Part shown: in pieces, positions 45,936-54,614 of the stretch
How positions within the stretch are numbered: the first letter of the stretch is position 1
Layout: each line of letters begins with the position of its first letter
DNA from: Luteibacter sp. dw_328
GTDB lineage: Bacteria > Pseudomonadota > Gammaproteobacteria > Xanthomonadales > Rhodanobacteraceae
NCBI RefSeq assembly: GCF_018449605.1
Contig: NZ_JAAVUW010000001.1
Location: 496,001-560,000 of the forward strand
Length of the DNA: 64,000 bases
Direction: 5' to 3'
Made by a program: the position numbers and the translations under genes
The notes under the pieces: generated by a model
Told to the model about the DNA's origin: nothing
Databases searched by the model: none
What the model saw: only the letters and a program-made list of their open reading frames with translations

Positions 45936-46310
45936 GTGAGCGTAATCAGTACCGAAGTCGAATTCACCCTGCCTATCGGCTACCGCGACGGTGACGGCAA
46001 CCTGCATCGCCAGGGCGTGATGCGCCTGGCCACCGCCGGTGACGAGATCCTGCCGCTGAAGGACCACCGCGTGCAGGCCAATCCCGCCTACCTGTCGATC
46101 ATCGTGCTGTCGCGCGTGGTGACCCGGCTGGGCACCCTGGAAATGATCAGCACGCACGTCATCGAGGAACTGTTCTCGGCGGACTTCGCGTACCTGCAGG
46201 ACCTCTACAACCGCATCAACCAGATGGACGGCGCGGACGACGAGGTGGCCGCTTCCGCGGGAAAAGGGCAGGCGGCGCGGCTGCACCCGATCAGCTCTAC
46301 GCCGAGATAG
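45936..46310 (+). CDS. Tail-assembly-chaperone-like protein (short, unshifted product)
   Basis: 124 residues. FTLPIGYRDGDGNLHRQG and MRLATAGDEILPLKD are typical of phage E/gp41-type tail assembly chaperones (PF10109-like), which in phages such as P2 are made in two forms by frameshifting. GTG start with GGGGAAG upstream. The zero frame ends 15 codons after the GGGAAAA heptamer at 46259-46265; a -1 slip there would replace that tail with the DUF6760 domain, giving a 174-residue protein. Confidence 0.85.
   Translation: MSVISTEVEFTLPIGYRDGDGNLHRQGVMRLATAGDEILPLKDHRVQANPAYLSIIVLSRVVTRLGTLEMISTHVIEELFSADFAYLQDLYNRINQMDGADDEVAASAGKGQAARLHPISSTPR
46259..46265 (+). promoter_or_regulatory. Predicted -1 ribosomal frameshift site GGGAAAA
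   Basis: Zero-frame codons read GCG GGA AAA GGG, so the heptamer has the register G-GGA-AAA, the canonical X-XXY-YYZ form (lambda G/T uses GGGAAAG). A Shine-Dalgarno-like GAGGTG (46242-46247) lies 11 bases upstream, where internal SD sites stimulate -1 slips. A small hairpin with GCAG/CTGC arms (46268-46284) follows three bases downstream. Confidence 0.75.
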
Positions 46311-46459
46311 CGTTCGTCGCGTACCACTTTCACTGGTCGTTGGACGACGTGTTGGCGCTGGAGCACAAGGAACGCCGTCGCTTCTGTGAGCACATCAGCC
46401 GCATCAACCAGGCCATGAGCGCGGACGAGCCGCGGCGAAGCCTCGATCTGGAGACATGA
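46265..46459 (+). CDS. Afp6/DUF6760-like domain, expressed only by -1 frameshift (predicted)
   Basis: 64 codons plus stop in the -1 frame of the preceding gene. The conserved eCIS motif DQLYAEIAFVAYHFHW and DVLALEHKERRRFCEHISRIN identify the small Afp6/Pvc6-type (DUF6760) protein. No ATG, GTG or TTG occurs in this frame from about 46142 to the conserved motif; the first TTG falls inside the domain. Continuous coding from the slip site makes a fusion to the chaperone the simplest reading. Its stop is one base before the next gene's ATG. Confidence 0.8.
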   Translation, partial: RAGGAAAPDQLYAEIAFVAYHFHWSLDDVLALEHKERRRFCEHISRINQAMSADEPRRSLDLET

Positions 46460-46460
46460 G

Positions 46461-46991
46461 ATGGCATTGGGCATCAACGCGGCAGCCGCCGTGGCCAATC
46501 GCGCGGGACTGCATCTGGACCCGTTCAAGTCCTATAACTTCTTCGTGGAGGTGGAGGGCATCCTGGTCGGCGGCTTCACCTCGGTACGCGGGATGGACTC
46601 GAAGATGGAAGTGGTGACCATCCGCGAGGGTGGCGTCAACGACCGTGCCTATAAGCTGGGCGGGCAGGTCGGTTACAGCGATCTCGTGCTGGAGTCGGGG
46701 CTGACCGCGCTCGACCCGATGTGGCTGTGGTACCAATCCACCCTGCAGGGCACCATCAAGCGCCGTAACGGTTCGATCTACATGCTCAACGACGTGGGCT
46801 TGCCCACGGTCTGGTACGACTTCTACAACGCGTGGCCGATTGAGTGGCAGGGACCAGCGCTGGATGCCGGACAAACCCTGGTGGCGACGCAGCGCTTCGT
46901 GCTCGCTCACGAAGGCGTGCGCAAGAGTCGCGCGGCGATGGCGTACTCGGCTGCGGTGGGTGTCGCTTCGGCCGTGGGTGGCGCGCTCTGA
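46461..46991 (+). CDS. Second tube protein (Afp5-like tube initiator)
   Basis: 176 residues, gp19-like tube fold: SYNFFVEVEGILVGGF, VRGMDSKMEV and WYDFYNAWPIEWQG. It resembles Afp5/Pvc5, which sits between the inner tube and the LysM/hub proteins and starts tube polymerisation. It carries an extra Ala-rich C-terminal tail (about 155-176). GGAG precedes the ATG. Its stop overlaps the next gene by one base (TGATG). Confidence 0.9.
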   Translation: MALGINAAAAVANRAGLHLDPFKSYNFFVEVEGILVGGFTSVRGMDSKMEVVTIREGGVNDRAYKLGGQVGYSDLVLESGLTALDPMWLWYQSTLQGTIKRRNGSIYMLNDVGLPTVWYDFYNAWPIEWQGPALDAGQTLVATQRFVLAHEGVRKSRAAMAYSAAVGVASAVGGAL

Positions 46992-48268
46992 TGCACCAGC
47001 GCAACGCCCTGGGTCGTGTGCTATCGCGTGCCGTCCGCCGGCCGGCGCGTGACGCGCTGCCACCATCGCGCTTACGCTTGCGCACGCACCGGATGCTGTT
47101 CGGCATGTCGGGCGGCGTCCGGCTGCTTTATCTGACGGCGTCTCGGACGTCCGCCGCGATGCGGATCGACAACCGGCTCACCGTACGGCTGCTCATGGCC
47201 GAAGCACGCGCTGCGCGCGCGACTTCGCTTCACGCCTACCTCGTGTGCATGATCGCTGCGCGCGAGTTCGTCGCAAGCCGAGGGCATCACGCGGAGCGCC
47301 GCATCGTTGCGCGCGGCGTGCATGGTTCGCGTACGGCACGGTCGCTCGCTACCGGCGATGGGATCTTGCATCTGTTGCGAGCACCGGATCAAGGGCAGTC
47401 GGCGTCGGTACGCGGGAGCCAGCGCCACGACGTACTGCGCACGCTGACGTTGTCACAGATCCTGTCCGGCACACAGCGATTCTTCCGGGATCTGAAGAAC
47501 AGGCAAGTACCGTCGGTCGACGGACGGAAGGCCTCGTCCCGGCGTGATGCGCCCGGCTTGCGCGGTGGGCCCAAGACGCCAATGCGATCGGCCATCGACG
47601 CGAGCACCGCGGCGCAGCGCATTGTGGCCACGAGGCGGCACACGTCGCAGCCGATCGACGATCTCTCGAAGAACATCCCGACAGGACGGCCCGGCAGCAC
47701 GGCACCCTCGCATCGACCCACGACACGACCCTGGATGCGTCTGCGTGACCGGCACGCCCCATCCTTGCGCGGAAAAGGTGCAACGCCCCGGACAACCGCT
47801 GCGCGCCAGGCTTCTGCGAATGCCTTGCCGCGCATGACGTACTTCCTGGCCTTGGCGCGCCATCGCATGGTAGCGATGTCAGCTGCCGAGGGACCTCGTC
47901 CGGGCACACCGGACACACCGCGCGAGCGGGCGGCCGCCCGTCTCTCGGCGTTTCACCTGATCGACACGGTCATCACCCAAGCGGCAATATCCCCGTCGAT
48001 GCCGCGCAGTTATGCCAGTAAACCCTCCACCACGCTCACGTTCCGCCGTACACCACGCGCCGCGCCACCCGATGCAAAGCGCCAGACCAGTCAGCTGCAA
48101 CAGCAGGTGGTGCGCCAGGTCACGCAGGAGCTCGCGCAGAACGCGCCCTGGCGTGGCCAACTCGAACAGGCCGTGCTTGCACCGCGCGTGCTGCGTGAAC
48201 TGACCGACCGGGTGGCCGGCGCGATCGCCGGGCGCCAGGGTCTCGAACGCTATCGCCGGGGGCTGTGA
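46991..48268 (+). CDS. Extremely Arg-rich eCIS protein of unknown function
   Basis: 425 residues with 69 Arg and only about 7 Lys. The first 340 residues look mostly disordered and basic. The last 60, from SQLQQQVVRQVTQELAQNAPWR to the C-terminus, look like a folded helical module. It is coupled to its neighbours at both ends (TGATG; overlap with GTGATG). No family recognised. Possible roles: tape-measure-like tube filler (no separate Afp14-like gene is visible here), or nucleic-acid or cargo binder. The start at 46991 fits coupling. Confidence 0.7.
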   Translation: MHQRNALGRVLSRAVRRPARDALPPSRLRLRTHRMLFGMSGGVRLLYLTASRTSAAMRIDNRLTVRLLMAEARAARATSLHAYLVCMIAAREFVASRGHHAERRIVARGVHGSRTARSLATGDGILHLLRAPDQGQSASVRGSQRHDVLRTLTLSQILSGTQRFFRDLKNRQVPSVDGRKASSRRDAPGLRGGPKTPMRSAIDASTAAQRIVATRRHTSQPIDDLSKNIPTGRPGSTAPSHRPTTRPWMRLRDRHAPSLRGKGATPRTTAARQASANALPRMTYFLALARHRMVAMSAAEGPRPGTPDTPRERAAARLSAFHLIDTVITQAAISPSMPRSYASKPSTTLTFRRTPRAAPPDAKRQTSQLQQQVVRQVTQELAQNAPWRGQLEQAVLAPRVLRELTDRVAGAIAGRQGLERYRRGL

Positions 48269-48912
48269 TGCTGGAGAAGGCCAAAATCATCGTGCGGCCC
48301 ACCGCCGAGACCATCCCGGTGATGTACAACCCCACCGAGTTGTCGCTCAACAAATCGGTGGTCGTGCAGGGCGAGGGCTCGAACATCCAGTTCCAGCGGG
48401 TCAACGATGATGACCTGACGGTCAATCTGTTTTTCGATACCTACGACAAGCGCACTGACGTGCGGCTTTACACCAACCGCATTGCCGCGCTGACCCAGCC
48501 CACGGTCGGCACGGGCATGCGCAAGGAACCGCCGACGGTCGTGTTCTCCTGGGCCGGGGCGCTGTTTACCGGCATCATCGTGCGGCTGGAACAGAAGTTC
48601 ACCATGTTCCTGGAATCGGGCGTGCCGGTGCGTGCCGAGCTCAACGTCACCTTCAAGTCCGTCCTCACCGTGCAACAGGACCTGGCTGCGCGCGGCTACT
48701 ACAACTGCCGTCAGTTCTGGACGGTGGGCGAGAATGACCGCCTCTACCTGGTGGCCCAGCACACGCTCGGCGACCCTGCGCTGTGGCGACTGATCGCCGA
48801 TGCCAACGGGATCGACGATCCCCTGAACTTCCCGACGCGTGCGGACATCGGTCGCACCCTGGTGATCGTCGACGTACACGGCGAGTCCTATACGCCGCCG
48901 GCGAGGGTGTGA
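48268..48912 (+). CDS. LysM/tube-connector protein (Afp7-like)
   Basis: 214 residues. The N-terminal CIS tube-connector domain (about 1-145) includes VMYNPTELSLNKSVVVQGEG and VNLFFDTYDKRTDVR. A C-terminal LysM-like module (about 150-205) is visible in DRLYLVAQHTLGDPALWRLIADANGIDDP. It links the tube to the hub. Starts at the ATG overlapping the previous stop. Confidence 0.9.
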   Translation: MLEKAKIIVRPTAETIPVMYNPTELSLNKSVVVQGEGSNIQFQRVNDDDLTVNLFFDTYDKRTDVRLYTNRIAALTQPTVGTGMRKEPPTVVFSWAGALFTGIIVRLEQKFTMFLESGVPVRAELNVTFKSVLTVQQDLAARGYYNCRQFWTVGENDRLYLVAQHTLGDPALWRLIADANGIDDPLNFPTRADIGRTLVIVDVHGESYTPPARV

Positions 48913-48913
48913 G

Positions 48914-49966
48914 ATGGCCGTCAGTGCCCAAGCGGAAACCGGCGCCTTCCGGCTGTTGCTCAACCGGCAGCCCCTCCCGCTGTCGATGCAGGCGGCGATC
49001 AGTTCGGTCGAGGTATCGAACGAGATCAACGTGCCGGGCATGTTCAACTTCACGTTCAGCATGCTGTCGCAACTGGGCAATTGGCAGGGCGCGGATCTGG
49101 ATCTGTTCAAGCCGGGCGACCAGGTCGGCGTGCAGATGGGCCTGGGTCAGCCACGCACCGTGCTCACCGGGCAGATCTACGCGATCGAACCCAATTTCGC
49201 CGAGTACTCCGCGGCCACGGTCAGCGGCTTCGATGCGATGGCGAAGCTTCGCTTCGGCAACCACTCCGAGATATACAGCGGGATAGATGAAAACCGCATC
49301 GCCAGGAAGGTAGCAGACGCCGCGCGCGTCGACCTGAGCACCCCCGGGCCGCCGGTCATGCTCAATGAAACCGTGTGGCAGCGGCAGCAGAACAACTATC
49401 ACTTCCTGCTGGGACGTTGTGCGCTGATCAACCATGAGCTGGTGGTGGACGGGACCACGGTCGTGTTCCGTCCCAGCGCCGAGGGCTTGTCACCGGTGAA
49501 GTCGCTGGCTTTTCCGCGAGACATCCGTCGCGTCGACCTCCGTCTGCGTGTGCCCACTGAGGGCAGCACGGTACAGGTGCTCGGCTTCGATCCCGCCACC
49601 AACAAGCCGATCAGCGCGCGCAGTAACCCGAACACGGTGCGTGCCCGCATGGGTGGCAGCGAATCGGGCTTCGACTTCATCGGGGCGTTTCCCGACGCCG
49701 CCATCAACATCACCGACCCGAGCCTCACCAAGGTACAGGCGCTGCAGTCGCGTGCAGACGCCGAATACATGCAGAACCTCGATCGCTTCATCGAGGGCGA
49801 GCTGGAACTGGAAGGTGATCCGGACCTCAACGCGGGAGTGAACGTGCGCCTTACCGGCCTGAGCCGGCGCTTTGACGGCATCTATTACGTACGCTCGAGC
49901 CGCCACCACTACGACGACGCGACTGGCTATCGCACCACACTGCAATTGCGCCGGACCGGCGCATGA
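48914..49966 (+). CDS. Baseplate hub protein (gp27/late-control-D-like, N-half of Afp8)
   Basis: 350 residues. Matches phage late control D/VgrG N-terminal hub domains (SAQAETGAFRLLLNRQ, GDQVGVQMGLGQPRTVLTGQI). In Afp and PVC the hub and spike are one protein (Afp8); here the gp5-like spike is the next, separate gene. A trimer of this protein joins the six-fold tube to the spike. Confidence 0.9.
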   Translation: MAVSAQAETGAFRLLLNRQPLPLSMQAAISSVEVSNEINVPGMFNFTFSMLSQLGNWQGADLDLFKPGDQVGVQMGLGQPRTVLTGQIYAIEPNFAEYSAATVSGFDAMAKLRFGNHSEIYSGIDENRIARKVADAARVDLSTPGPPVMLNETVWQRQQNNYHFLLGRCALINHELVVDGTTVVFRPSAEGLSPVKSLAFPRDIRRVDLRLRVPTEGSTVQVLGFDPATNKPISARSNPNTVRARMGGSESGFDFIGAFPDAAINITDPSLTKVQALQSRADAEYMQNLDRFIEGELELEGDPDLNAGVNVRLTGLSRRFDGIYYVRSSRHHYDDATGYRTTLQLRRTGA

Positions 49967-49979
49967 GGAAAACCCATTG

Positions 49980-50609
49980 ATGGACGATCTTTCAATGCCG
50001 CAGGCCTTGCCCGGCGCCATGCTCGGTGGCGTCACCGTGGCGATGGTTGAGAAGACCGACGACCCGCAGGGGCTGGGCCGCGTCACGGTCAGCTTCCTGG
50101 TCGACGGCCAGCGGCTGGAGTCGGGCTGGCTGCAGGTGATGAGCGGCTTCGCCGGCCCCGGCTACGGCGCTTTCTTCCTGCCTGCCGTGGGCCAGTCGGC
50201 ACTGGTGGCATTCGCCGATGGCGATATCAACCAGCCCTTCGTGCTGGGCTTCCTCTGGAACGGCGGGATCAAACCGCCGGTAGAGGGTGCGGCCGTGCAG
50301 CAGGACGTTCGCGTCATCCGCACGGCCAAGGGCAAGCAACTGCTGCTGGACGACAGCGAGAACGGCCAGCTGACCCTGATCGACGAGAAGCAGAACAAGG
50401 TCCAGATCGACACCGCCAACCAGCGCATTGTTGTGGAGACCAAGGGCGATGTGACCGTCACGGCCGGCGGCACGCTGACACTCAAGGCCGCCAACGTGGT
50501 GCTGCAGAACACGGCCGGCTCGGTGAAGCTGGAACTGGGCGCGAACGGCCTGCAGGCGAATGGCGGGCAGAGCATGAAGCTCAACGCCGCCATGGTCGAA
50601 ATCAACTGA
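49980..50609 (+). CDS. Baseplate spike protein (gp5/VgrG OB-fold and beta-helix)
   Basis: 209 residues. An OB-fold (about 10-95: VTVAMVEKTDDPQGLGRVTVSF, FLPAVGQSALVAFADGD) is followed by a short triple-stranded beta-helix (about 110-205: QLTLIDEKQNKVQIDTANQRIVVETKGDVTVTAGG and following repeats, seen at about 135-170). This is the membrane-piercing spike, carrying the PAAR tip encoded next. Confidence 0.92.
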   Translation: MDDLSMPQALPGAMLGGVTVAMVEKTDDPQGLGRVTVSFLVDGQRLESGWLQVMSGFAGPGYGAFFLPAVGQSALVAFADGDINQPFVLGFLWNGGIKPPVEGAAVQQDVRVIRTAKGKQLLLDDSENGQLTLIDEKQNKVQIDTANQRIVVETKGDVTVTAGGTLTLKAANVVLQNTAGSVKLELGANGLQANGGQSMKLNAAMVEIN

Positions 50610-50623
50610 CGGGAGAACGACCG

Positions 50624-51037
50624 ATGGGCAAGCCAGCAGCGCGCATGGGCGACAGCATCGTCAACGCCGGTGACATCCACATCGTACTGGTCCCCTCGCC
50701 GGGCGGTCCGGTGCCGACGCCACAGCCGTGCCCGTTCAATGGGCGCATCCAGACCAACGTCAGCATGAACGTGCGCATCAACGGACGAGGCGCCGCACTG
50801 CTGGGCTCGATCGCGCAGAACATGCCGCCACACGTACCGCAGGGTGGTCCGTTCCAGGTGCCGCCGACCAACCTCGGGCGCGTGATCATGGCCAGCGCCA
50901 CCGTGCGCATCAACGGTCGCGGCGCGGCGCGCGCCGGCGATTTCTGTGAGACCTGCCATGACATCCCGCCAGTCGGCCCGCAGGCGCCGATGCCACTGGT
51001 CGTCGTGGCCGGCGTCGCGAACGTGCTGATCGGATGA
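50624..51037 (+). CDS. PAAR-like spike tip protein
   Basis: 137 residues. PAARMGDSIV starts the PAAR-like repeat series; GRGAALLGS, ATVRINGRGAARAGD and the Cys pair CETCH near residue 108 are consistent with a metal-stabilised tip (Afp10/Pvc10 role). It caps the spike. Ends with a four-base ATGA overlap into the gp25 gene. Confidence 0.9.
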   Translation: MGKPAARMGDSIVNAGDIHIVLVPSPGGPVPTPQPCPFNGRIQTNVSMNVRINGRGAALLGSIAQNMPPHVPQGGPFQVPPTNLGRVIMASATVRINGRGAARAGDFCETCHDIPPVGPQAPMPLVVVAGVANVLIG

Positions 51038-51450
51038 GCGCGCGCATGAGCACCATCCGCGGCAATGGCGACGACTTCCTGGGTCGCGGCTGGGCTTTCC
51101 CGGTGCGGGTGCAGGGCGGCAGCGTGATGTTCGCGGCGGACGACGAAGACATCCGCCAGGCGATCCTGCTGATCCTTCAGACAGCGCCCGGCGAGCGCGT
51201 GATGCTGCCCACGTTCGGATGCCGCATCAACGAGCTGGTGTTCGCCGCTGGCAACGCCTCCAGCCTCAGCCTCGCGCAACTGTATGCGCGCGAGGCGTTG
51301 GAACAATGGGAGCCGCGCATCCAGGTTGCCGGCGTGGGGGCCAGCATCGACCCGGCGGCGCCCGACTGCATGCTGATCTCCGTCGACTACGTCGTGCGCG
51401 ATCGCAACCGGCCAGACAACCTGGTCTATCCGTTTTACCTGAAGAGCTGA
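51034..51450 (+). CDS. Baseplate gp25-like protein (Afp9-like)
   Basis: 138 residues. GRGWAFPVRVQGGSVMFAADDEDIRQAILLILQTAPGERVM (about 15-55, quoted for position), FGCRINELVFA and DYVVRDRNRPDNLVYPFYL are gp25 signatures. It ties the sheath to the baseplate. Two possible starts, 51034 (coupled ATGA) and 51046. Confidence 0.92.
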   Translation: MSARMSTIRGNGDDFLGRGWAFPVRVQGGSVMFAADDEDIRQAILLILQTAPGERVMLPTFGCRINELVFAAGNASSLSLAQLYAREALEQWEPRIQVAGVGASIDPAAPDCMLISVDYVVRDRNRPDNLVYPFYLKS

Positions 51451-51465
51451 GCCCTGGAGCCACGC

Positions 51466-51489
51466 ATGAGCAAATCCGAAACGTTATGA
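51466..51489 (+). other. Seven-codon leader ORF coupled to the baseplate J gene
   Basis: ATG at 51466 with GGAG at ideal spacing opens a seven-codon frame (MSKSETL) whose TGA overlaps the ATG of the big baseplate gene at 51486 (ATGA). The large gene has no ribosome-binding site of its own directly upstream, so it appears to be translated by re-initiation. Confidence 0.5.
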
Positions 51490-54400
51490 GCGATCCCGCC
51501 GCCAACCCCACGCTCGACTTCCGCAGCGCCGACGCCTTCTACCAGCAGACGCTGGAGCTCGCGCGTGCGTACGTGCCGGAGTGGACATCCGTGTGGATGG
51601 CGCAGGAGCCGGATGCACAGCAAGTCAACGACGACCCCGGGCTGGCCTTGCTGAAACTGTTCGCCCTCCTGGCGCGCTACATCGGCCAGATGGAGAACCA
51701 GATTCCCAACCAGCGGCGACTGGATTTCTTCCGCTTCCTCGGCCTGCAACTGCGTCCACCTCTGGCTGCGCAGGCGTCGCTGAGCTTCGTGTTGCAGCCT
51801 CGGCAGGGATCGTTCGACCTGCCCATCGATAGCGCGGTGCTGGACGCTCCCACGCAGACGATTCGCTTTCAGACCGACCGCGCACTCACGGTGATGCCGG
51901 CCACACTCAGCGCGTTGCTCACCATCGTTCCGGCGCAGGACCGCTACATCAGCGTATTCGACGGCCTGGCCGCCGGACGTTCGATGCCACTGTTCCTGGC
52001 CGGTGAGGACGAGGCGCTGGAACTGCCGCTGACGCACTGGTTCACGCTCGGCGATTCAACGCTGTTCAAGCCCGATCCCTCCCTGCAGCGCATCACGGTG
52101 GATATCGCCGGCCAGCGGCTACGCGCGGAGTATTTCGAGCGCTGGGCCGACGGCGCACTGCATCCGCTAGCCGCTACGGTGAATGTGTCCGAAGGCGGTA
52201 TGCAGCTGAGCGCGACCATCCTCCAGCCGCCGACGGCTGGCCCGCTCACGGTGACGCAACTGGAAGCCGGCCTCTACGTCGCCGACGGACGTAGCACCGG
52301 CTTCACCGCCGATCCGCGCGCCGAAGACCAGCCGCCGCATTACTGGCTACTGACACAGCCTGCACCGCTGGTGCGCGTGGTCGGCGCCATTGCCGAGCAG
52401 CTGCCGGTGATCACCAGCCTGCGCTGCACCCTGGCCGGTGACGGCATACCGCCCGAGCAGGCCGCATCGGGACCGGCGTCCTCGGGCGCCGTACAGGTCA
52501 ACATCCGCAACGGCGCATATCCCTTCGGGCAGACGCCGGAGGTGGAAGACGGTTTCTATGTTCGTAGCGATGCATTGTTCGCGCGCCAGGGCGCGGAAAT
52601 CTGCCTGAACTTCGCGCTCAGCGAGGTGGCCACCGACTACCCGGTCACCCTGGTCTGGCAATTCTGGGACGGCTCGACCTGGCAGGCACTCAACGGGACG
52701 CCAGCGCAGGTAGCGTCCTACGGCTTCGTCGACACCACTGCCGCGTTGCGCCACGGGAATCCGAATGGCCCGACCTGCGTGCGCTTCCTGTGTCCGGACA
52801 TCCAGCCCACCACGGTGGCCGGCAACGAAGGGCGCTGGATCCGCGTGGTTATCGCCAGCGGCGGCTACGGCGACATCGGCGGCATCACGACCCAGGGCGT
52901 GGCGGCGACCATCGACGCGATTCCCGGCGAGATCCTGCCGGCGGCGAAGAAAGCGGAGGTGATCGACTACCTCACCAGCAAGGAGGGCGTGAACTTCTCC
53001 TACACCTACACACCCAGCAGCTACGCCCCGCCGTACATCCAGTCGCTGACGCTGAGCTACACCTACGTGGCCACGCCAAACAGCCTGTGGTCGTACAACG
53101 CGTTCGCGTTGAGTCGCTTCCTGTTCCGGCCCTATAAGCCGGTGGCAGGGCGCTACAGCGTCTGCCACCTGGGATTCTCGCCGGAGGACTTCGTTCGCGC
53201 GACCGCCGGCGGCACGCTGACGCTGTATTTCCATCTGGTGCGGGAACGGGGGGAAGCCGGTCCGGCGCTGCCGTGGTCGTACTACGACGGTCACGCCTGG
53301 CAACCCTTGCCGGTCGACGACGGCACGGCTGGGCTGACCCGCTCGGGCATCGTCAGCTTCGTGCTGCCGGACAACCTGCGGCCAGCGACGCTGTACTCGC
53401 AGTCGGCGTGCTGGCTGCGCATCGAGAATCCACGGCCGCGGCAGGACATCCGTGTGTACGGCGTCTATCCCAACACCGTGATGGCCGGCAATCGCACGAC
53501 CGTGCTGGAGGAAATCCTCGGATCCAGCAACGAGCAGCCGCTACAGACCTTCCAGATCGCCCACGCGCCGGTGCTGGTCGATGTGGCGCTGGACGTCGCC
53601 GAACCCGCAGGCATGCAGCCCGACCCGGGCGCCGCTGGCGAGGAGTTGGCACTCACGGTGACACCGTCCTCGACCACGGCCGGCGCCGACACCGTGTTGC
53701 GACGCTGGCAAAAGGTGCCGACCTTCAGCTTCAGCGGGCCAACCTCGCGCGTGTACACGCTGGATACGGCCACCGGCATCGTGACGTTCGGTGACGGGCA
53801 GAACGGCATGATCCCGCCGCGCGGTTACAACAACATCATCGTCACGCGTTACGAGTACACGCAGGGGCTGGACGGCAATGTCGACGCCGGCCTGCTCACG
53901 GTATTGCGACCCGGCTATGACGCCATCGCCAGCGTGAGCAACCACGCCGCGGCGCAGGGCGGCGTGAACGGCGACACAGTGAACGACCTCTCGGCTACCG
54001 CACCCCCGCAGGTAAAAGCGAACGACCGCGCTGTGCAACTGGCCGACCTGGACACACTCGCGCGTGTCGCCAGTCCCGCCGTGAGCCGTGCCCGTGCGGT
54101 CGAAACCGGCGACGGACGCATCGAGGTCAGCGTGTTGGCGTTATCGCGAGCCTCGCGCCCCTATGCACCGCCGGCACTGCTGGACGAAGTGGCGGCGTAT
54201 CTGGGCGCGCGCAGCCTGGCGTCGCTCGCTCCGCGAATCCGCTGCCGCGAGCCACACTACGTACCGATCGACGTGGTCGCGCAGGTCGTGACGAACGTGT
54301 CACCGGACCAGCGCAACGCCTTGCAGCAGGACCTGGCGCGGCAGTTGGAAGCCTTCCTGCAGCCCGTGTTCGGTGGCCCGGCAGGGCAGGGCTGGGAATT

Positions 54401-54614
54401 CGGCCAGACCGTGCAGTCGGCGCAAATCGCTCACAGGCTGCGCGAGGATCCACGGGTGAATGGCATCGCCGGCCTGTCGGTGAACGGACGGCAATACGGC
54501 AACGTGACACTCGCACCCCATGAGATACCCGTGTTCGGGAGTGCCGGCGTACTTGCCTATGCGGCGCCGGCGACCACGGTCGCAGCACTGGCGGGGGCTG
54601 GCGATGGCGTTTGA
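51486..54614 (+). CDS. Baseplate wedge protein J-like (Afp11-like)
   Basis: 1042 residues. Starts MSDPAANPTLDFRSADAFY. The N-terminal half carries LARYIGQMENQIPNQRRLDFFRF, the C-terminal half gpJ-type features (VKANDRAVQLADLDTLARVASPAVSRARAV, seen at about 840-870) and the usual VTNVSPDQRNALQQDL tail. A large multi-domain wedge forming the baseplate. Its stop overlaps the next gene by 11 bases. Confidence 0.88.
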   Translation: MSDPAANPTLDFRSADAFYQQTLELARAYVPEWTSVWMAQEPDAQQVNDDPGLALLKLFALLARYIGQMENQIPNQRRLDFFRFLGLQLRPPLAAQASLSFVLQPRQGSFDLPIDSAVLDAPTQTIRFQTDRALTVMPATLSALLTIVPAQDRYISVFDGLAAGRSMPLFLAGEDEALELPLTHWFTLGDSTLFKPDPSLQRITVDIAGQRLRAEYFERWADGALHPLAATVNVSEGGMQLSATILQPPTAGPLTVTQLEAGLYVADGRSTGFTADPRAEDQPPHYWLLTQPAPLVRVVGAIAEQLPVITSLRCTLAGDGIPPEQAASGPASSGAVQVNIRNGAYPFGQTPEVEDGFYVRSDALFARQGAEICLNFALSEVATDYPVTLVWQFWDGSTWQALNGTPAQVASYGFVDTTAALRHGNPNGPTCVRFLCPDIQPTTVAGNEGRWIRVVIASGGYGDIGGITTQGVAATIDAIPGEILPAAKKAEVIDYLTSKEGVNFSYTYTPSSYAPPYIQSLTLSYTYVATPNSLWSYNAFALSRFLFRPYKPVAGRYSVCHLGFSPEDFVRATAGGTLTLYFHLVRERGEAGPALPWSYYDGHAWQPLPVDDGTAGLTRSGIVSFVLPDNLRPATLYSQSACWLRIENPRPRQDIRVYGVYPNTVMAGNRTTVLEEILGSSNEQPLQTFQIAHAPVLVDVALDVAEPAGMQPDPGAAGEELALTVTPSSTTAGADTVLRRWQKVPTFSFSGPTSRVYTLDTATGIVTFGDGQNGMIPPRGYNNIIVTRYEYTQGLDGNVDAGLLTVLRPGYDAIASVSNHAAAQGGVNGDTVNDLSATAPPQVKANDRAVQLADLDTLARVASPAVSRARAVETGDGRIEVSVLALSRASRPYAPPALLDEVAAYLGARSLASLAPRIRCREPHYVPIDVVAQVVTNVSPDQRNALQQDLARQLEAFLQPVFGGPAGQGWEFGQTVQSAQIAHRLREDPRVNGIAGLSVNGRQYGNVTLAPHEIPVFGSAGVLAYAAPATTVAALAGAGDGV

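Noticed and set aside
46310-46459. DUF6760 gene as an independent short CDS with a TTG start inside the domain
   Set aside because: That start would cut off the conserved YAEIAFVAYHFHW segment, and has no ribosome-binding site.
47349-47918. Several long open frames on the minus strand opposite the Arg-rich gene
   Set aside because: They are products of the GC-rich Arg codons on the plus strand; they lack ribosome-binding sites and family features, while the plus-strand frame is coupled to both neighbours.
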